64,000 bases of DNA, taken from Vagococcus fluvialis. Its GTDB lineage: Bacteria; Bacillota; Bacilli; Lactobacillales; Vagococcaceae. Shown one piece after another: positions 16,008 through 25,007 of the stretch (position 1 is the first letter of the stretch; every line of letters begins with the position of its first letter). Position numbers and translations under genes: made by a program. The stretch is from assembly GCF_003337315.1 (NCBI RefSeq), contig NZ_QPJV01000008.1:1-64000 (forward strand). The letters run 5' to 3'. The notes below the pieces were generated by a model, which worked only from the letters and a program-made list of their open reading frames with translations, had not been told where the DNA came from and searched no databases.

Positions 16008-16976
16008 TTAAGCCCACCACATATCAGTTGGTTGGTTTTTAATCATAATTGATTTTAAGTTAGTTACGGCACGGTCAAAGCCTTCATCAATTGACATCAA
16101 TGGATCTTCATGCTCAATACTTAAAACATAATCATAGCCATATAATCTTAAGGCACTAATAATATCTGACCACTCTTGAATACTATGTCCACAACCAACT
16201 GATCTAAATGTCCAAGAACGAGATTGAACATTTCCATAAGGTTGCATATCTGTTAGACCATACATATTAATATTATCTTGGTCTAAAAATGTATCTTTTG
16301 CATGGAAATGATGAATAGCATTTTCTTTTCCTAAAATTTTAATAGCTCCTACTGGATCAATTCCTTGCCACCATAAGTGAGAAGGATCTAAGTTACAGCC
16401 AATTGCTTTTCCTGCTGCATCTCTTAATTTAAGCATTGTGTACGGTGTATGAGCAGAAAAGCCACCATGTAGCTCAATCCCAATTTTAACACCAGCAGCT
16501 TCTGAAGCTTGGTTAATATCTTTCCAATAAGGAATTAGTTTTTTCTCCCATTGGTAGTTATAAATATCACCATATTCAGTTGGCCAAGGAAGAACCGGCC
16601 AGTTAACTGCTGTATCTGTTTCATTTCCCGCTGGAATTCCTGAGAAACCATTGACTACAGGAACATTCATTAAAGAAGCTAACTTAATTGTTTTACGTAA
16701 TAACTCATCCGCTTCTGTTGCTTCTTCTTTGTTAGGTGAAACTGGATTATTGTGACAACTAAACGCACTGATTTCTAAGCCTTTATCTTGTAATTTAGCT
16801 AGGTACTCACGTCTTTCATCACTGCTAACTAATAATTTATCAATATCACAATGAGCGTTACCTGGTGAACCTCCTGTTCCAATCTCTACTGTTTCAAGAC
16901 CACGTTTTGCAACTGCCTCTATCATTTCATCAAAACTTAAATTATTAAATAAAGGAGTAAATACACCTAATTTCAT
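16008..16976 (-). CDS. Sugar phosphate isomerase/epimerase-like TIM-barrel protein (322 aa)
   Basis: A xylose-isomerase-like TIM barrel (AP endonuclease family 2). Metal-site regions can be seen as VKIGIELHGGF (Glu, His), NLDPSHLWWQG (Asp, His), IHHFHAKDTF (His) and VLSIEHEDPL (Glu), so a divalent-metal centre is intact. The protein is somewhat longer than its neighbour (246 aa) and not a simple duplicate. In related operons such proteins cleave or isomerise 3-keto-sugar derivatives; some C-deglycosidases belong to this fold. It sits between a second TIM-barrel gene (15 bp away) and a Gfo/Idh gene. The reaction is not established. Confidence 0.85.
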   Translation of the reverse strand: MKLGVFTPLFNNLSFDEMIEAVAKRGLETVEIGTGGSPGNAHCDIDKLLVSSDERREYLAKLQDKGLEISAFSCHNNPVSPNKEEATEADELLRKTIKLASLMNVPVVNGFSGIPAGNETDTAVNWPVLPWPTEYGDIYNYQWEKKLIPYWKDINQASEAAGVKIGIELHGGFSAHTPYTMLKLRDAAGKAIGCNLDPSHLWWQGIDPVGAIKILGKENAIHHFHAKDTFLDQDNINMYGLTDMQPYGNVQSRSWTFRSVGCGHSIQEWSDIISALRLYGYDYVLSIEHEDPLMSIDEGFDRAVTNLKSIMIKNQPTDMWWA

Positions 16977-16991
16977 TTTATCTCGTCCTTT

Positions 16992-17732
16992 CTATCTTAA
17001 TTCTTTTAATGTTTTTACATTTACTGCTGCACTTTCCATAGGTGTTAATTTTTGGAATGCTTCTTGCTCAATAACAACCCACTCTAAATCAGCGTTCTTA
17101 GCCCAGTCTAGATAAGATTCTATTGGTAAAATTCCCTGGCCTATTTCAGTACTCTCTTTTTCTTCACCAACTACAAGCATATCTTTAAGATGCAACCATT
17201 TAATATTATTTTGGTATTTATTTAGCCAAGGTAAAACATCTACACCTGCATAAGATAACCAATAAGTATCTACTTCTAATTGAATATCTGGTATCATTTC
17301 AACCATTTTCTCTAAAATATTAACATCTGGAATATCCATTATTTCATGAGCGTGGTTATGATAGCCTAAAACTAATCCTTCTGAATTAACTTTTTTAGCA
17401 ATCTCTTTTAGTTCTAGAATTTTTTCTGTCCATACTTCTAAACTATCTGCTCCCATGTAAGGAACTATTACTGCTTGATTGCCAATTTCTTTTTCAAAAT
17501 TAATTGTTTTTTCAAAATCATCTCTTAATGATTCAAAGCTAATATGAGCTCCTGAACCCTTTAAAGATAACTCTGCTAATATTTTCTTTAGCTCTTCATC
17601 ACTATAATCATAATAACCAGCAAATTCTACTCCATCGTAGCCATACTCTTTAACTTTTGTTAAAACCTCTTCAAAATTTTCCTGACACGCATCTTGAACA
17701 CTCCAAAGTTGTAAACTAATTAAAGGTTTCAT
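16992..17732 (-). CDS. Sugar phosphate isomerase/epimerase-like TIM-barrel protein (246 aa)
   Basis: A second, shorter xylose-isomerase-like TIM barrel. Recognisable elements are LQLWSVQDAC at the N terminus, YGYDGVEFAGYYDYS, LGYHNHAHE, IQLEVDTYWLSYAG, WLHLKDM and WVVIEQE, which together supply the usual Glu/Asp/His metal ligands. The sequence style is that of the group found with Gfo/Idh dehydrogenases and ThuA proteins. It starts 5 bp after the ThuA stop and leads directly into the 322-residue paralogue, so it is co-translated with both. A substrate cannot be assigned. Confidence 0.85.
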   Translation of the reverse strand: MKPLISLQLWSVQDACQENFEEVLTKVKEYGYDGVEFAGYYDYSDEELKKILAELSLKGSGAHISFESLRDDFEKTINFEKEIGNQAVIVPYMGADSLEVWTEKILELKEIAKKVNSEGLVLGYHNHAHEIMDIPDVNILEKMVEMIPDIQLEVDTYWLSYAGVDVLPWLNKYQNNIKWLHLKDMLVVGEEKESTEIGQGILPIESYLDWAKNADLEWVVIEQEAFQKLTPMESAAVNVKTLKELR

Positions 17733-17737
17733 TTATT

Positions 17738-18463
17738 TTACCCTTCCCAATTCTCTAGTATTTCAAGAGGTTGATGATGTCCATAGGTTGGATAAGTACT
17801 GTCAGTTGGTGTTGCCCATTTAACAGCATTTTTTATGACACGTTGGACTTTTAGGTTGTAGTATGAAGGATAAGTTTCATGTCCTGGTTGAAAATAGAAA
17901 ATTTTTCCGTTACCTCTTTTATAAGTACAACCACCTCTAAAGACTTCCCCGCCTTGATACCAGTTAATAAAAATTAACTCATCTGGAGCTGGAATATCGA
18001 AATGTTCACCATACATTTCTTCTTTTTCAAGCTCAATATATTCACCAATACCATCTGTAATCGGATGGCTTGGATTAATGTTCCAAATACGGCACGTTTC
18101 ATCTGCTTCACGCCATTTTAAATCACAAGTTGTTCCCATTAATTTAATAAAGATTTTTGACATGTGTCCTGAATGAAGAACGATTAATCCCATACCTTGT
18201 AATACTCTCTCATGAACGCGGTTAACAACTTCATCAGAAACTTCATTATGAGCAATATGCCCCCACCAAACTAAAACATCTGTGTCATTTAAGACTTCTT
18301 CTGTTAAACCGTGTTCTGGTTCATCTAAAGTTGCTGTTCTAACGGTGAACTCTTCATCTAAAAAACTCTTTAATTGTCCATGAATTCCTTCTGGATACAT
18401 TTCTTGTACTTTTTGATCTGTTTTTTCATGGCGATATTCGTTCCACACAGTTACATTAATCAT
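17738..18463 (-). CDS. ThuA domain protein (trehalose-utilisation type)
   Basis: A 241-residue ThuA-like protein with the class I glutamine-amidotransferase-like flavodoxin fold but no catalytic triad of amidotransferases. Family features seen are [55 protein letters not shown] and [15 protein letters not shown]. ThuA with ThuB (a Gfo/Idh enzyme) converts trehalose and related disaccharides to 3-keto forms in rhizobia. Here it is the second gene of an operon whose first and last genes are Gfo/Idh enzymes. The exact role of ThuA proteins is poorly settled, so I give only the family. Confidence 0.86.
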   Translation of the reverse strand: MINVTVWNEYRHEKTDQKVQEMYPEGIHGQLKSFLDEEFTVRTATLDEPEHGLTEEVLNDTDVLVWWGHIAHNEVSDEVVNRVHERVLQGMGLIVLHSGHMSKIFIKLMGTTCDLKWREADETCRIWNINPSHPITDGIGEYIELEKEEMYGEHFDIPAPDELIFINWYQGGEVFRGGCTYKRGNGKIFYFQPGHETYPSYYNLKVQRVIKNAVKWATPTDSTYPTYGHHQPLEILENWEG

Positions 18464-18532
18464 TTTGATTTATCCTTTCAATGAGTTGATTAAAAAGTCT
18501 ACTGGGATATCATTAGCAGACTTTTACTCTTT

Positions 18533-19612
18533 TTATTTGTTTAAGAAAACTGGCTCTCCAAGTCTTGAAGATTCATAAATAGCTTCTAAGATTTCTGTTA
18601 CAACTAAAGCTTCTTCAGGCTTAACAACAGGATCTGTGTCATTGATAATAGCATTCATCCAAGATTGCGCTTCAATAACTGCTGGATCTGATCCAGTTCC
18701 GTCATAAAAGGCCACACCACCTGTTTCAAGTTCTATTTTTTTCTCGTATAAAAGACCACGATCTTCGCCGTTAATAGTTAAACCATTTTTCATATCCGCT
18801 CCTGCTTTTGTCCCAGATAGACTTGTTTTAGCTTCATCAACCTCTAAGCTATTAATTGCCCAACTAGATTCCAAAATAATAGAAGCTCCATTTTCCATTG
18901 TAATAAAACCAAAGGCTGAATCTTCTACAGTGAATTTCTCAGGATCCCATGGTCCCCATGCGTTCGCTGCATTTTTTGTTGAAGATAATTTATGATAAGC
19001 ATTTCCTACTACATATTTTGGTTTGTAATTATTCATCATCCAAAGAGTTAAATCTAGCGCGTGAGTTCCAATATCAATTAATGGACCCCCACCTTGAGCC
19101 TCTTCATCTAAGAAAACACCCCATGTAGGAACAGCACGGCGGCGGATAGCATGAGCTTTTCCGACATAAATATCTCCTAACTCACCAGCTTCACAAATTT
19201 CATGTAAATACGTTGAGTCTGTTCTAAAACGGTTTTGGTAACCAATTGTTAATTTTTTGCCTGTTTCTTTAGCTGCTTCAAGCATCGCTCTAGCTTCTTC
19301 ACTTGTTTTAGCCATTGGTTTTTCACACATAACATGTTTATCAGCATGTAGACCCGCAATAGTAATCTCAGCGTGAGAATTATTTGGTGTACAAACATGG
19401 ATTACGTCAATTGATGAATCTTTTAATAATTCTTGATAGTCTGCATAAACTTTTGATTCATTTGTTCCGTAATCAGCTTTAGCTTTCTCAGCACGTTCTA
19501 TATCAATATCACAAAAAGCAACCATTTCTGCTTCTTTTACTTGTTTTAAAGCTGGCATATGTTTTCCATTTGCAATTCCGCCACAGCCGATAATTCCAAT
19601 TTTTAATGTCAT
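18533..19612 (-). CDS. Gfo/Idh/MocA family oxidoreductase (first gene of sugar operon)
   Basis: A 359-residue dehydrogenase with IGIIGCGGIANGKHMPAL (NAD binding), CTPNNSH, MCEKPMAKT (conserved Lys) and the substrate-site stretch GGGPLIDIGTHALDLTLWMM. It differs clearly from the paralogue at 14935-15987, so the pair probably acts on different intermediates or in opposite redox directions. GGAGG lies ten bases before the ATG. The gene follows the AraC regulator after a 73-bp gap that contains an inverted repeat next to the ribosome site. No transporter or phosphotransferase gene is in the operon, so uptake must be encoded elsewhere. Confidence 0.9.
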   Translation of the reverse strand: MTLKIGIIGCGGIANGKHMPALKQVKEAEMVAFCDIDIERAEKAKADYGTNESKVYADYQELLKDSSIDVIHVCTPNNSHAEITIAGLHADKHVMCEKPMAKTSEEARAMLEAAKETGKKLTIGYQNRFRTDSTYLHEICEAGELGDIYVGKAHAIRRRAVPTWGVFLDEEAQGGGPLIDIGTHALDLTLWMMNNYKPKYVVGNAYHKLSSTKNAANAWGPWDPEKFTVEDSAFGFITMENGASIILESSWAINSLEVDEAKTSLSGTKAGADMKNGLTINGEDRGLLYEKKIELETGGVAFYDGTGSDPAVIEAQSWMNAIINDTDPVVKPEEALVVTEILEAIYESSRLGEPVFLNK

Positions 19613-19627
19613 AATAAAAAAACCTCC

Positions 19628-19667
19628 ATCAAAGTTTGTTTGTATCTTAATACTACAAAACTTTGAT
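19628..19667 (-). promoter_or_regulatory. Inverted repeat abutting the ribosome site of the sugar operon
   Basis: ATCAAAGTTT (19628-19637) and AAACTTTGAT (19658-19667) form a stem, extended by GTAT/ATAC near the loop. On the minus strand the hairpin ends exactly where GGAGGTTTTTTT begins. It can be read as the terminator of the AraC gene, as an operator, or as a leader hairpin controlling the first dehydrogenase. Confidence 0.6.
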
Positions 19668-19685
19668 AAGGTTTTCTTCCTCGTT

Positions 19686-20567
19686 TCAAGCTCGATTATT
19701 CCCGAATATTGTCTTTTGATATTTTAAAGGTGATACACCAACGTGTTCTTTAAACACATGATGAAAGGTTTTAACACTATGAAACCCTGACCTTTCAGCA
19801 ACTTCAATCATTGGAACTTTTTCATGAGATAAAATATATTTCGCTTGGTTAATCCGGTAATTCGTTAAAAACTGTAAAAATGTTTGTCCTGTATTTTTCT
19901 TAAAGAAACGAGCAAAATAGTAGGGACTAAAACCAATATATTTTGAAATCTCTTCAAGGGTTATAACATCCTCAAAATGTTCTTCAATATAAATAAAAAT
20001 TGCATTTAATCTTTCTAGTGTTTCATGATTATTAACAGCCTCCACAAAACTTTGACTGGTTTCAGCTAGTGTTTTTTTAGGCATATCACGGTAATAAATC
20101 GTCATTAAATTTAGCAACTCGCTTAACATCGCATGCTCGTAGCCTATTTCTAAGTTATTCATTTCTTCAAAAAGAGTATCTAAGCAATTTAAAACTTTTT
20201 CTTTAACTTCAAAAGGCCAATGAATACTATGATTTTCAGCTTCTTTAAATAATGTGGTTAACTCAACTTGTGATGTGTTTTTAAATAAACTATCTCTAAA
20301 TAAGTTCAAATCAAACTGAAATACCTTTCGATTACTACCAGGAGAAGCTAGGAAATAATGAGTTTCACCACTTCCAAAAACAAAAATTTCTCCTTCATGA
20401 ACTTGAATAATCTGATCATTGTAACCAATATTAACAGAACCCTTGGCTACATAAATAATTTCTATTTCTTTATGCCAATGAGGAGATACAATGATTTCTC
20501 CCACGTTTTCAAATGTCCTAAAAGGAAAAGATAAGGGCCATTCTGGGATTTCTAAATATAAACTCAT
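19686..20567 (-). CDS. AraC family transcriptional regulator with cupin sensor domain
   Basis: A 293-residue regulator. The N-terminal cupin domain (about 20-110) has the pattern SPHWHKEIEIIYVAKGSVNIGY and VHEGEIFVFGSGETHYF. The C-terminal double helix-turn-helix (about 195-290) shows ITLEEISKYIGFSPYYFARFFKKNTG and VAERSGFHSVKTFHHVFKEHVGVSP. I start at the ATG at 20567 because AAAAGGAG lies seven bases upstream; a 13-codon in-frame extension has no homology. It lies just upstream of and in the same direction as the five-gene sugar operon, so it is very likely that operon's sugar-responsive activator. It may be co-transcribed with it through the intervening hairpin. Confidence 0.9.
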   Translation of the reverse strand: MSLYLEIPEWPLSFPFRTFENVGEIIVSPHWHKEIEIIYVAKGSVNIGYNDQIIQVHEGEIFVFGSGETHYFLASPGSNRKVFQFDLNLFRDSLFKNTSQVELTTLFKEAENHSIHWPFEVKEKVLNCLDTLFEEMNNLEIGYEHAMLSELLNLMTIYYRDMPKKTLAETSQSFVEAVNNHETLERLNAIFIYIEEHFEDVITLEEISKYIGFSPYYFARFFKKNTGQTFLQFLTNYRINQAKYILSHEKVPMIEVAERSGFHSVKTFHHVFKEHVGVSPLKYQKTIFGNNRA

Positions 20568-20648
20568 AATTGTACTCCTTTTCCTATTTTGGCTATAGTA
20601 TAGCAAAAAAATAGACTTTGAGCTTAAATAGAGAAAAAAATTATAAAA

Positions 20649-20680
20649 AAAGAAGTTAACTCGATTAAGTTAACTTCTTT
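20649..20680 (-). terminator. Terminator of rny
   Basis: A 12-bp stem (AAGAAGTTAACT / AGTTAACTTCTT) with loop CGATTA, followed by A-rich DNA on the plus strand, i.e. a U tract for the minus-strand transcript. It lies 9 bp after the rny stop. Confidence 0.88.
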
Positions 20681-20688
20681 AGTCATTA

Positions 20689-22242
20689 TTATTTAGCGTA
20701 ATCAACAGCTCGAACTTCTCTAACAACAGTCACTTTAATATGACCTGGATATTCAAGTTCGTTTTCAATTCGTTTTCTAACTTCTCTTACTAAGAGAGTT
20801 GCTTCATCATCAGTTACCTCTTCTGGTTTAACCATGACTCTAATTTCTCTACCAGCTTGGATAGCGAAACTTGTGTCAACACCAGGGAAGTCATTAGCAA
20901 TATTTTCTAAACGCTCTAGACGTTTAATGTAATTTTCTAATGATTCACTTCTTGCACCAGGTCTAGCTGCAGATAAAGCATCCGCTGCTGCTACTAATAC
21001 AGAAATAACTGATGTAGCTTCCACATCACCATGATGTGAGGCTACCGAATTGATGACTACTGGATGTTCTTTGTACTTACTTACAAGCTCTGTTCCGATT
21101 TCTACGTGAGAACCGTCTACTTCGTGATCTAAGGCTTTACCTATATCGTGAAGTAATCCTGCTCGTCTAGCAAGTGTTGCATCTTCACCTAGCTCTTCGG
21201 CTAAAACACCAGCTAGTTTAGCTACTTCGATTGAATGATTTAACACATTTTGACCATAACTAGTTCTAAATCTCATGCGACCTAATGTTTTAATTAAGTC
21301 AGGATGTAATGAATGAACTCCTACCTCAAATGCTGCATTCTCCCCGTATTCGCGAATGCGCTCATCCATCTCTTTACGAGATTTCTCAACCATTTCTTCA
21401 ATACGTGCTGGGTGAATTCTACCATCTTGAATTAGTTTTTCTAACGTCATACGAGCGATTTCTCTTCTTATTGGATCAAAACCTGAAAGCACTACTGCTT
21501 CTGGTGTGTCATCAATAATTAAATCAATTCCTGTTAGTGTTTCAAGTGTACGAATATTTCGACCTTCTCGACCGATAATTCGTCCCTTCATATCATCATT
21601 AGGTAATGTAACCACAGTTACTGTTAATTCTGATACTTGGTCTGCTGCACAACGCTGGATGGCAAGTGAAAGCATATTTTTAGCTTTTCGATCTGCCTCT
21701 TCCTTAGCTCGTTGTTCACTGTCCTTAACTAACATAGCTCTTTCATGAGTTAATTCTTCTTCAGTTTCAGCCATAATAATATCTTTGGCTTCTTCCTTGG
21801 TCAAAGATGCGACTTTTTCAAGTTCCTCTTTTTGCTGTTCAATCAATTCTGATACTTTTTGTTCTCGCTCATCAATCAATTGTCTCTTAGAATCAATTTT
21901 TTCCTCTTTTTCCTCGAGTGAACGTTCGCGTTTCTCAATAGCGTCATCTTTGCGATCAAGATTATTCTCTTTTTGTAATAGTCGATTTTCTTGATTTTTT
22001 AATTCTGCTCTTTCTTCCTTCAGCTCACTTTCGATTTCTAGTCGGTAATTTTGATTCTGTTCTTTAGCTTCCAACAAATACTCTTTTTGAAGAGTTTCAG
22101 CTTCTTTTTTCGCTTGTTCAATAATGCCTGACGCAGTATTTTTAGCTCCGTCAATTGATTTCTCATGTTGACTTTTTGAAACAAAGTAGCCAATTGTTAA
22201 ACCTACAATCAATCCGATGATAGTGAGGAGTATCAAACCCAT
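20689..22242 (-). CDS. rny: Ribonuclease Y
   Basis: The main endoribonuclease starting mRNA decay in many Firmicutes, anchored in the membrane. The 517 residues show an N-terminal transmembrane helix (about 2-20), a long charged coiled coil (about 30-190), a KH domain with [10 protein letters not shown] (220-229), and an HD domain whose metal dyad is His365-Asp366 in [12 protein letters not shown]. The C terminus is canonical. It is monocistronic, with a consensus promoter and ACACCTCC-type (GGAGGTGT) ribosome site. It sits directly downstream of recA, the usual neighbourhood in Firmicutes. Confidence 0.97.
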   Translation of the reverse strand: MGLILLTIIGLIVGLTIGYFVSKSQHEKSIDGAKNTASGIIEQAKKEAETLQKEYLLEAKEQNQNYRLEIESELKEERAELKNQENRLLQKENNLDRKDDAIEKRERSLEEKEEKIDSKRQLIDEREQKVSELIEQQKEELEKVASLTKEEAKDIIMAETEEELTHERAMLVKDSEQRAKEEADRKAKNMLSLAIQRCAADQVSELTVTVVTLPNDDMKGRIIGREGRNIRTLETLTGIDLIIDDTPEAVVLSGFDPIRREIARMTLEKLIQDGRIHPARIEEMVEKSRKEMDERIREYGENAAFEVGVHSLHPDLIKTLGRMRFRTSYGQNVLNHSIEVAKLAGVLAEELGEDATLARRAGLLHDIGKALDHEVDGSHVEIGTELVSKYKEHPVVINSVASHHGDVEATSVISVLVAAADALSAARPGARSESLENYIKRLERLENIANDFPGVDTSFAIQAGREIRVMVKPEEVTDDEATLLVREVRKRIENELEYPGHIKVTVVREVRAVDYAK

Positions 22243-22354
22243 AACAACACCTCCATACTATCTTAATTTGTTTTTTATGTGTAGATTAAAAGTAAAAATA
22301 TCTCTAAATCATACTCTACAGGTATGAGTGTATAAATTAAACTATACAATCTTC

Positions 22355-22383
22355 ATTTTAAGCTTTGTTAAAAGGAGTGTCAA
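22355..22383 (-). promoter_or_regulatory. Promoter of rny
   Basis: TTGACA (22378-22383) and TAAAAT (22355-22360) are spaced by 17 bp on the minus strand, about 113 bp upstream of the start codon. The resulting leader of roughly 100 nt is AU-rich and shows no clear structure by eye apart from short self-complementary ACTCATACCTGTAGAGTATGA. Confidence 0.85.
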
Positions 22384-22409
22384 CTTAAATAATAAGGACA
22401 TTAAGTATA

Positions 22410-22448
22410 AAAAAACTGTTAAACAGGTACTTACACCTATTTAACAGT
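22410..22448 (-). terminator. Terminator of recA
   Basis: ACTGTTAAACAGGT pairs with ACCTATTTAACAGT with one mismatch, preceded on the plus strand by six A. It lies 12 bp after the recA stop. Confidence 0.88.
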
Positions 22449-22459
22449 CTTTATCATTT

Positions 22460-23509
22460 TTATTCTTCTAAATCTAATCCTAAATCTTCTACGTCTTCTT
22501 CTACTTCTTCAAGAATAACACCATCCATATTGTATGCCATACGAACTTTCTCGTAAACCTCTTGCATGATATCAGGGTTGTCCGCTAAGAATTTCTTAGC
22601 ATTTTCACGTCCTTGACCAATTTTCTCATCGTTATAAGAATACCAAGCACCACTCTTATTAACGATATCTTTATCTGAAGCCATGTCAAGAAGTTCTCCT
22701 TCTTGAGAGATACCTTCTCCGTACATAATATCTACTTCAGCAATTCTAAACGGAGGAGCTACTTTATTTTTAACAACTTTAATTTTAGTACGGTTACCAA
22801 TAATGTCTGTACCTTGTTTTAACTGCTCTGCACGTCTTACTTCTAAACGAACTGTTGCGTAGAACTTAAGTGCACGTCCACCTGGTGTTACTTCTGGGTT
22901 ACCAAACATAACTCCAACTTTTTCACGGATTTGGTTAATGAAAATCGCAATTGTTTTAGTTTTGTTAATAGTACCTGATAATTTTCTTAGAGCTTGAGAC
23001 ATTAAACGAGCTTGTAACCCTACGTGGCTGTCCCCCATCTCTCCATCAATCTCAGCACGTGGTACTAAAGCTGCTACCGAGTCAACTACTACAATATCAA
23101 TGGCACCACTTGATACTAAAGCTTCTGCAATGTTTAACCCTTGCTCACCTGTATCTGGTTGAGATAATAGTAACTCATCAATATTTACTCCTAAAGCTTG
23201 TGCATATTTAGGATCTAAGGCATGCTCAGCATCGATAAACGCTGCTGTTCCACCTTGTTTTTGAACTGAGGCAATAGCGTGTAAAGCGACTGTTGTTTTA
23301 CCAGAACTCTCTGGTCCATAGACTTCAATAATTCTACCTCGAGGATAGCCACCAACTCCTAAAGCTGAGTCTAAAGCTAAAGAACCACTTGAAACTGTAG
23401 AAATTTGAGTATCTACTTTCTCACCTAACTTCATTACTGATCCTTTACCAAAATCTTTTTCTATCTTCTTTAATGCTGCATCTAATGCTGCTTTACGATT
23501 ATCTGACAT
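22460..23509 (-). CDS. recA: Recombinase RecA
   Basis: The ATP-dependent strand-exchange protein of homologous recombination and the SOS co-protease. The 349 residues include Walker [10 protein letters not shown] (65-73), Walker B with [11 protein letters not shown], the L2 loop [20 protein letters not shown] and an acidic C-terminal tail ([16 protein letters not shown]). GGAGG stands before the ATG. It lies 88 bp after cinA in the same direction, the competence-linked cinA-recA arrangement, with its own TATAAT-like -10 and a DinR/LexA-like box in the gap. Function is certain; regulation is inferred. Confidence 0.98.
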   Translation of the reverse strand: MSDNRKAALDAALKKIEKDFGKGSVMKLGEKVDTQISTVSSGSLALDSALGVGGYPRGRIIEVYGPESSGKTTVALHAIASVQKQGGTAAFIDAEHALDPKYAQALGVNIDELLLSQPDTGEQGLNIAEALVSSGAIDIVVVDSVAALVPRAEIDGEMGDSHVGLQARLMSQALRKLSGTINKTKTIAIFINQIREKVGVMFGNPEVTPGGRALKFYATVRLEVRRAEQLKQGTDIIGNRTKIKVVKNKVAPPFRIAEVDIMYGEGISQEGELLDMASDKDIVNKSGAWYSYNDEKIGQGRENAKKFLADNPDIMQEVYEKVRMAYNMDGVILEEVEEDVEDLGLDLEE

Positions 23510-23581
23510 CTATGTGCCTCCTTCAATTTCTCTCTTCATTATTATAATACTTTCTTTTAAATCAAAAATCAAGATAAAAAG

Positions 23582-23595
23582 CGAACAAATATTCG
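23582..23595 (-). promoter_or_regulatory. SOS (LexA/DinR)-like box upstream of recA
   Basis: CGAACAAATATTCG on the plus strand (CGAATATTTGTTCG on the minus) is a 14-bp palindrome with one defect that fits the Gram-positive SOS box CGAACn4GTTCG closely. It lies right after the cinA stop, about 35 bp upstream of the recA -10 region. The overlapping octamer CACGAATA (23590-23597, minus strand) also recurs before coiA. Confidence 0.72.
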
Positions 23596-23597
23596 TG

Positions 23598-24836
23598 TCA
23601 GCTAATTATTTTTTTCCTTAGTAGGTTTAAAGCTTGTTTAACTGCACCATCTTTAATGTAATCTCGCTCCCTATTAATAAGAACTTCGTAGGAAATAGTC
23701 TCTTCGTTTGTAGTTAAAGCGATAAAGATAGAACCGACAGGAAGATTATCTATTCTTTCAGGGCCTGCTACACCAATAATAGATAAACCGTAATCAGTCC
23801 CCATGACTTTTTTGATAGACTCCGCTAATTTAATGGCTTGTTCTTCTCCTACGATTAATATTTCTTCTGACTGAACACCTGCTAAATTAAGTAATTGTTG
23901 TTTACTTTTATTAGAGTAAGTTACCATACCACCTAGAAAAACTTCAGAACTCCCCTTAATATCAGTTAATCTACCTTGGCATAAACCACCTGAGACACCT
24001 TCAATAACAGATAAAGTTTCTTTTCTTGTCTTTAGAAGGTCAATCACAACTTCTTCTAAACTTAAATTTTCTCCGTATCCGTAAAAAAACTCACCTACTT
24101 TTTGGTTTATTTTTTCTTCTAAAGCATCTAACATCAATTGTCCTGCATCTTCTGTTTTAGCTTTTGCGGCAATTCGTAACATCACTTCATTTGTTTTAGC
24201 ATACGTTGCAATAGTTGGATTAGTTTGTGTTGTAATTAATTCGTGTAAATCTTCTGCGAGTTTCGACTCACCAATTCCAATGTATCTTAAATATCTTGAG
24301 ACTAATTTAGAATCGTTGGGTAAAAGCTCTTGTAATAATTTCTTAGTAACACCTTCTGCCATTGCTTTCATTTCTCTTGGAGGGCCTGGCAACAATAAGT
24401 AAGAAGTTGAATCGGCTTGGTACAACACACCACAAGCAAGTCCGGCGTCATTTTGAAGAGTTGTTCCACCTTCAATTGTTAAAGCTTGGCGTTTATTATT
24501 TTCAGTAACGCCTCTATTAGAATTAGCAAAATAGGCTTCTAATCGATTCATTGCTTCTTCATCATACCTAATCTCTTTATGTAGAAATTTAGCAGTAGTT
24601 TGCTTAGTTAAATCATCTTCTGTTGGTCCTAAACCACCGCATACAACTACTAAATCCGACCTGTTACTTGCTTCTTCTAAACAAACTAATAATCTATCTT
24701 CATTGTCTCCAACTACTTGTTGATGGTACAAATCAAAGCCTAAATTACTTAGATACTCAGATAGAAAAGCAGCATTCGTATTAACTATCTCGCCAAGTAA
24801 AATTTCTGTTCCAACTGCAATTATTTCAGCTTTCAT
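23598..24836 (-). CDS. cinA: CinA-like protein (competence/damage-inducible; NMN deamidase family)
   Basis: A 412-residue two-domain CinA. The N-terminal MoCF-like domain (about 1-170) begins EIIAVGTEILLGEIVNTNA and contains VVVCGGLGPTEDDLT. The C-terminal PncC-type domain carries LSVIEGVSGGLCQGRLTDIKGSSEVFLGGMVTYSN in shorter recognisable blocks and GVAGPE. In bacteria the C-terminal domain deamidates nicotinamide mononucleotide, while in streptococci CinA escorts RecA during transformation. The usual ESCTGG active-site motif reads EGVSGG here, a change in the PncC signature worth noting. It is encoded just before recA. Confidence 0.9.
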   Translation of the reverse strand: MKAEIIAVGTEILLGEIVNTNAAFLSEYLSNLGFDLYHQQVVGDNEDRLLVCLEEASNRSDLVVVCGGLGPTEDDLTKQTTAKFLHKEIRYDEEAMNRLEAYFANSNRGVTENNKRQALTIEGGTTLQNDAGLACGVLYQADSTSYLLLPGPPREMKAMAEGVTKKLLQELLPNDSKLVSRYLRYIGIGESKLAEDLHELITTQTNPTIATYAKTNEVMLRIAAKAKTEDAGQLMLDALEEKINQKVGEFFYGYGENLSLEEVVIDLLKTRKETLSVIEGVSGGLCQGRLTDIKGSSEVFLGGMVTYSNKSKQQLLNLAGVQSEEILIVGEEQAIKLAESIKKVMGTDYGLSIIGVAGPERIDNLPVGSIFIALTTNEETISYEVLINRERDYIKDGAVKQALNLLRKKIIS

Positions 24837-24946
24837 TTTCTACTCCCTCACAATCAATGTACGTTTATTTTCTTGCTTCATTTTATCATACTTCAAAAAA
24901 TTCACCTTAAGACTTATTTATTTTTTATTTATTAGTCTTTAAAAAA

Positions 24947-24975
24947 GTGTCAAAGTACATATGACGTGTTAAAAT
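24947..24975 (+). promoter_or_regulatory. Probable promoter of sdaAB-sdaAA
   Basis: A weak -35 GTGTCA (24947-24952) lies 17 bp before TAAAAT (24970-24975), about 30 bp ahead of the sdaAB start. Confidence 0.45.
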
Positions 24976-25007
24976 ATGACTATCAAATTGTGTTAAGGAG
25001 AATATGA

